Origin: CANNBR01 sp964604015
GTDB taxonomy: Bacteria; Babelota; Babeliae; Babelales; CAIQNR01
DNA length: 64,000 nucleotides
Direction: 5' to 3'
Assembly (NCBI GenBank): GCA_964604015.1
Contig: CAZRXF010000012.1
Coordinates: forward strand, 62,001 to 126,000
The notes under the pieces are model-generated. The model was not told the DNA's origin. It made no database searches and was given only the letters and a program-made list of their open reading frames with translations. The position numbers and the translations under genes were made by a program. Shown here piece by piece: positions 61,289 to 64,000 of the stretch. Position 1 is the stretch's first letter; the number at the start of each line of letters is the position of its first letter.

Positions 61289-63844
61289 ATGGATAAACGA
61301 AAAGATTTTTCACTGCATATTCAATACGGAATTGCTGGAGTTGACGGACAAGAGGGAGAGCATGGAGCTGTTCCTTTGTTTACGATCAGTAAACGGAATG
61401 GGCAGTTGGTTCCTTTGGATCAAGAGAAGATCTATCTGAGCCTTCAGCGAGCGTGCCAAGGACTTGGAAGCGCTGTTTCTGTCCCATTAATTCTGCAGGA
61501 AGTGGTTAAAAACCTTCACGATAATGCGACGACAAAGGACATTGAGGATGCTCTTGTCCTGAGTGCGATATCGTTTATTGAAAAAGATCCAGCGTATAGC
61601 AAGGTGGCGGCACGTTTGTTACGTCAGAAGATTTCTAAAGAAATTTTCGAGGTTTCTATTACTGAAGAAACGTACGCGTTTCATTACAAGAAATCATTTG
61701 TTGAGAGCATTAAGGAGCAGGTGCAGCTTGAGTTGTTAGATCCTCGTATGCTCGAATTTGATCTTGAGTTTTTGGCAGAAAAATTAGCTATTGAGCGCGA
61801 TGATTACATTGAATATTTGGGGCTTTTCAATCTCTATGAGCGATATTTTTCAAAAATTGGTGAACGCCATGTCGAATTGCCACAAATGTTTTGGATGCGC
61901 GTGGCAATGGGGCTGTGTCTTTTTGAATCAAATAAAAATCAATATGCAGTTGAGTTTTATGAAAACATGTCAAAATTACAGTATGTTCCTGGTACGCCGA
62001 CGCTTTTACATTCAGGTACAGCACATCCGCAGCTTAGCTCATGCTTTTTAACGACTATCAGTGATGATCTTCATCATATTTTTAAATGTATGGGCGATAA
62101 CGCACAAATGGCTCGCTGGTCTGGTGGTATTGCAAATGACTGGACGCCGTTGCGTGCAACAGGTGCATTTATAAAATCAATTCGATCAGGAAGCCAAGGG
62201 ACTATTCCATTCTTAAAGATTGCTAACGATGTGAATGCTGCTATCAATCGTAGTGGGCGTCGTCGAGGAGCAACGGTTGCCTACATGGAAACGTGGCATC
62301 TCGATATTGAAGACTTTCTTGATTTACGCCGTAACACGGGTGATGAACGTCGTCGTACGCACGATATGAATACCGCAAACTGGATTCCCGATCTTTTCAT
62401 GAAGCGTGTGATGGAAGAAGGTGAGTGGACGCTCTTTACGCCCGATGAAACACCAGATCTTCATGACTTGTATGGTAAAGCGTTTGAAAAACGTTACCAA
62501 GAATATGAAGAGCTTGCGCGTCAAGGAAAGATGAAAATTACCAAGACGATGCCTGCTGTAGAGCTGTGGCGTAAGATGCTTACCCGTCTTTTTGAAACCG
62601 GCCATCCGTGGCTTACCTTCAAAGATGCGTGCAATGTTCGTTCTCCTCAAGATCACGTTGGTGTAGTGCATAGTTCAAATCTCTGTACCGAAATTACATT
62701 GAATACGTCAGAAGAAGAAACGGCAGTGTGTAATTTAGGTTCGATCAATTTAGGTATTCACACGTCTGATGAAGGGGTGATGAACTTTGAAGAACTTGAA
62801 AAAACGATTAAGACATCGATTCGTATGCTTGATAATGTGATTGATATCAATTTCTATCCAGTCAAAGAAGGAGCGACGTCTAATAAGCGTCACCGTCCTA
62901 TTGGGTTAGGGATCATGGGTTTCCAGGATATGCTTTTCAAGATGAACATCAGTTTTGCATCACAGGAAGCATTAGAGATTGCTGATAAAGTGGGTGAATT
63001 TGTTGCGTATCACGCGATTCTTGCATCTTCAGAATTGGCAAAAGAGCGTGGAGCGTACTCAACGTTCAAAGGTTCAAAGTGGGATAGAAACTTGTTCCCA
63101 GTCGATACGATTGATCTGCTTCAAGAAGAACGTGGTATTAATATTCCTCTTTCTCGTGGTGGGCACCTTGATTGGACGCCAGTGCGTGAGCATGTCAAAA
63201 AATACGGCATGCGTAATTCAAACACCATGGCTGTAGCCCCTACCGCGACCATTTCAAACATTTCAGGATGTTTTCCGTGCATCGAGCCGATTTATAAAAA
63301 TCTGTACGTCAAGGCGAATATGGGTGGTGAGTTTACCGTTATCAATCGTTACCTTGTCGATGATTTGAAGAAGTTGGGATTGTGGAATCATGACATGGTC
63401 GATCTTATCAAGTACTACGATGGGAGTATTCAGCGCATAGAAGCAATTCCTCAGGAAATTCGTAGCAAGTATCTTGAAGCATTCGAAATTGACGCGATGT
63501 GGCTTCTGGAACTTTCTGCTGCCCGTGGTAAATGGATTGATCAAAGCCAATCTCATAACGTATTTCTCAACTCAGTTTCAGGAAAAGTGCTTGACACGGT
63601 GTATAAGCGTGCATGGCAATTAGGCCTTAAATGTACGTACTATCTGCGTACACTGGGAGCGAGTCAAATTGAAAAAGCAACGCTCGATGCCAAAAAATTT
63701 GGATTTACCCAAAAAAGAAGTTATGACGCTTCTCTTGCTTCAGGGGCTCCTGTGCAAGAGGCATTTGCTCCTGCGCAAGTGCTTTCTCAGGAAGAAGTAA
63801 AGGCGTGCAGTCTGGAAAATCCTGATTGCGAAGCATGCCAGTAG
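61289..63844 (+). CDS. nrdA: Class I ribonucleoside-diphosphate reductase alpha subunit
   Basis: 851 residues; AAAGGAAC before the ATG. N-terminal ATP-cone (K-R-N-G-Q-L-V-P-L-D, about 31-110) for allosteric control. Active-site segments L-S-S-C-F-L and N-L-C-T-E-I, the Tyr pair near the end (C-T-Y-Y-L-R-T), and a C-terminal C-x6-C-x2-C tail (Cys residues of S-L-E-N-P-D-C-E-A-C-Q) for re-reduction. Makes dNDPs; the beta subunit gene follows 11 bases later. Confidence 0.96.
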   Translation: MDKRKDFSLHIQYGIAGVDGQEGEHGAVPLFTISKRNGQLVPLDQEKIYLSLQRACQGLGSAVSVPLILQEVVKNLHDNATTKDIEDALVLSAISFIEKDPAYSKVAARLLRQKISKEIFEVSITEETYAFHYKKSFVESIKEQVQLELLDPRMLEFDLEFLAEKLAIERDDYIEYLGLFNLYERYFSKIGERHVELPQMFWMRVAMGLCLFESNKNQYAVEFYENMSKLQYVPGTPTLLHSGTAHPQLSSCFLTTISDDLHHIFKCMGDNAQMARWSGGIANDWTPLRATGAFIKSIRSGSQGTIPFLKIANDVNAAINRSGRRRGATVAYMETWHLDIEDFLDLRRNTGDERRRTHDMNTANWIPDLFMKRVMEEGEWTLFTPDETPDLHDLYGKAFEKRYQEYEELARQGKMKITKTMPAVELWRKMLTRLFETGHPWLTFKDACNVRSPQDHVGVVHSSNLCTEITLNTSEEETAVCNLGSINLGIHTSDEGVMNFEELEKTIKTSIRMLDNVIDINFYPVKEGATSNKRHRPIGLGIMGFQDMLFKMNISFASQEALEIADKVGEFVAYHAILASSELAKERGAYSTFKGSKWDRNLFPVDTIDLLQEERGINIPLSRGGHLDWTPVREHVKKYGMRNSNTMAVAPTATISNISGCFPCIEPIYKNLYVKANMGGEFTVINRYLVDDLKKLGLWNHDMVDLIKYYDGSIQRIEAIPQEIRSKYLEAFEIDAMWLLELSAARGKWIDQSQSHNVFLNSVSGKVLDTVYKRAWQLGLKCTYYLRTLGASQIEKATLDAKKFGFTQKRSYDASLASGAPVQEAFAPAQVLSQEEVKACSLENPDCEACQ

Positions 63845-63855
63845 AAAGGATATAT

Positions 63856-64000
63856 ATGAAAAGAATGAATACTTCGGGGATTATCTCTAACTCAAAGACT
63901 GATCCCAATAAAATTTTACCAATGCGTTATTTGTGGGCTCGCGAACATTACAAAAATGGTATTGCTAACAGCTGGACCCCTGAAGAAGTTTCAATGCAAA
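63856..64000 (+). CDS. nrdB: Ribonucleoside-diphosphate reductase beta subunit, 3' end outside window
   Basis: First 48 codons only; AAAGGA before the ATG. The opening M-R-Y-L-W-A-R-E-H-Y and S-W-T-P-E-E-V-S-M-Q match the NrdB N-terminus (the P.kY.WA...Y and W.P.E..M phrases). The iron-binding residues lie beyond the window. Cotranscribed with nrdA. Confidence 0.9.
   Translation, partial: MKRMNTSGIISNSKTDPNKILPMRYLWAREHYKNGIANSWTPEEVSMQ

Noticed and set aside
61099..61290. 63-codon minus-strand frame upstream of nrdA
   Set aside because: AT-rich, no ribosome site, lies in the probable nrdA promoter region.
1..64000. CRISPR arrays, insertion sequences, rRNA genes or prophage
   Set aside because: No regular short direct repeats with spacers, no transposase or integrase, no rRNA segments and no phage structural genes were recognised.

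Overview
The window looks like chromosomal DNA of a small-genome, host-associated bacterium with a Gram-negative envelope. My best guess is candidate phylum Dependentiae (TM6) or a similar protist endosymbiont. This is inference: no rRNA is present, and the case rests on ordinary housekeeping genes (secA, mutL, prmC, rnhB, rpsF-rpsR, truA, murE, ruvX, tsaB, rsmE, hisS, nrdAB) interleaved with about two dozen signal-peptide proteins of no recognised family, several of them eukaryote-like. Envelope genes (BamD-like and TamB-like proteins, two putative outer-membrane barrels, MurE, an MltA-like protein, PgeF) point to a diderm that still makes peptidoglycan. Genes use the standard code and mostly have clear Shine-Dalgarno sites.

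Layout. 1-5.7 kb: pgeF (cut at the left edge), secA and three membrane proteins, two of them tandem paralogues. 5.7-10.1 kb, minus strand: mutL, prmC, an anchored acidic protein, a possible HAS-barrel protein and rnhB. 10.2-13.4 kb: an HTH/S24-type regulator that has lost its catalytic serine, rpsF-rpsR, truA and a membrane-anchored GNAT. 13.5-16.3 kb, minus: three small exported proteins, yraN and a BamD-like TPR protein. 16.4-21.6 kb: a GspE/PilB ATPase, a TamB-like protein and an exported PLD-like protein. 21.7-24.3 kb, minus: three small exported proteins and an RluD-type synthase. 24.5-26.1 kb: mgtE, tRNA-Lys(UUU), tRNA-Glu(UUC).

The accessory core runs from 26.1 to 46.9 kb. It starts with the wreck of a carotenoid oxygenase gene behind the tRNAs. 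Two signal-peptide C2H2 zinc-finger proteins follow, then galE, and then two minus-strand operons encoding two paralogous barrel-like proteins, a 1348-residue repeat protein, a secreted protein with formin-like polyproline tracts, a stand-alone copy of that protein's N-terminal module, and another exported protein. Next come two paralogous M48-like metalloproteases, a small protein resembling their N-terminal region, and proteins carrying an apparently undescribed domain of about 70 residues, once in one protein and twice in its neighbour. Related hairpin-rich intergenic repeats lie at 29.3, 42.2 and 53.0-53.6 kb.

46.9-64 kb returns to housekeeping: murE, an AGCS symporter, ruvX, a zinc-ribbon protein, tsaB, rsmE and hisS. 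It is interrupted by two exported proteins and by four small exported proteins with paired hydrophobic segments and a cysteine-containing loop. The window ends with a K+-dependent-type membrane pyrophosphatase, an MltA-like protein, an anchored thioredoxin-like protein, nrdA and the first 48 codons of nrdB.

The most unusual content is the eukaryote-like secreted set (zinc fingers with basic and acidic tracts, FH1-like polyproline) and the new repeated domains. My reading is that these act on a eukaryotic host or at the cell surface; the sequence does not prove it.
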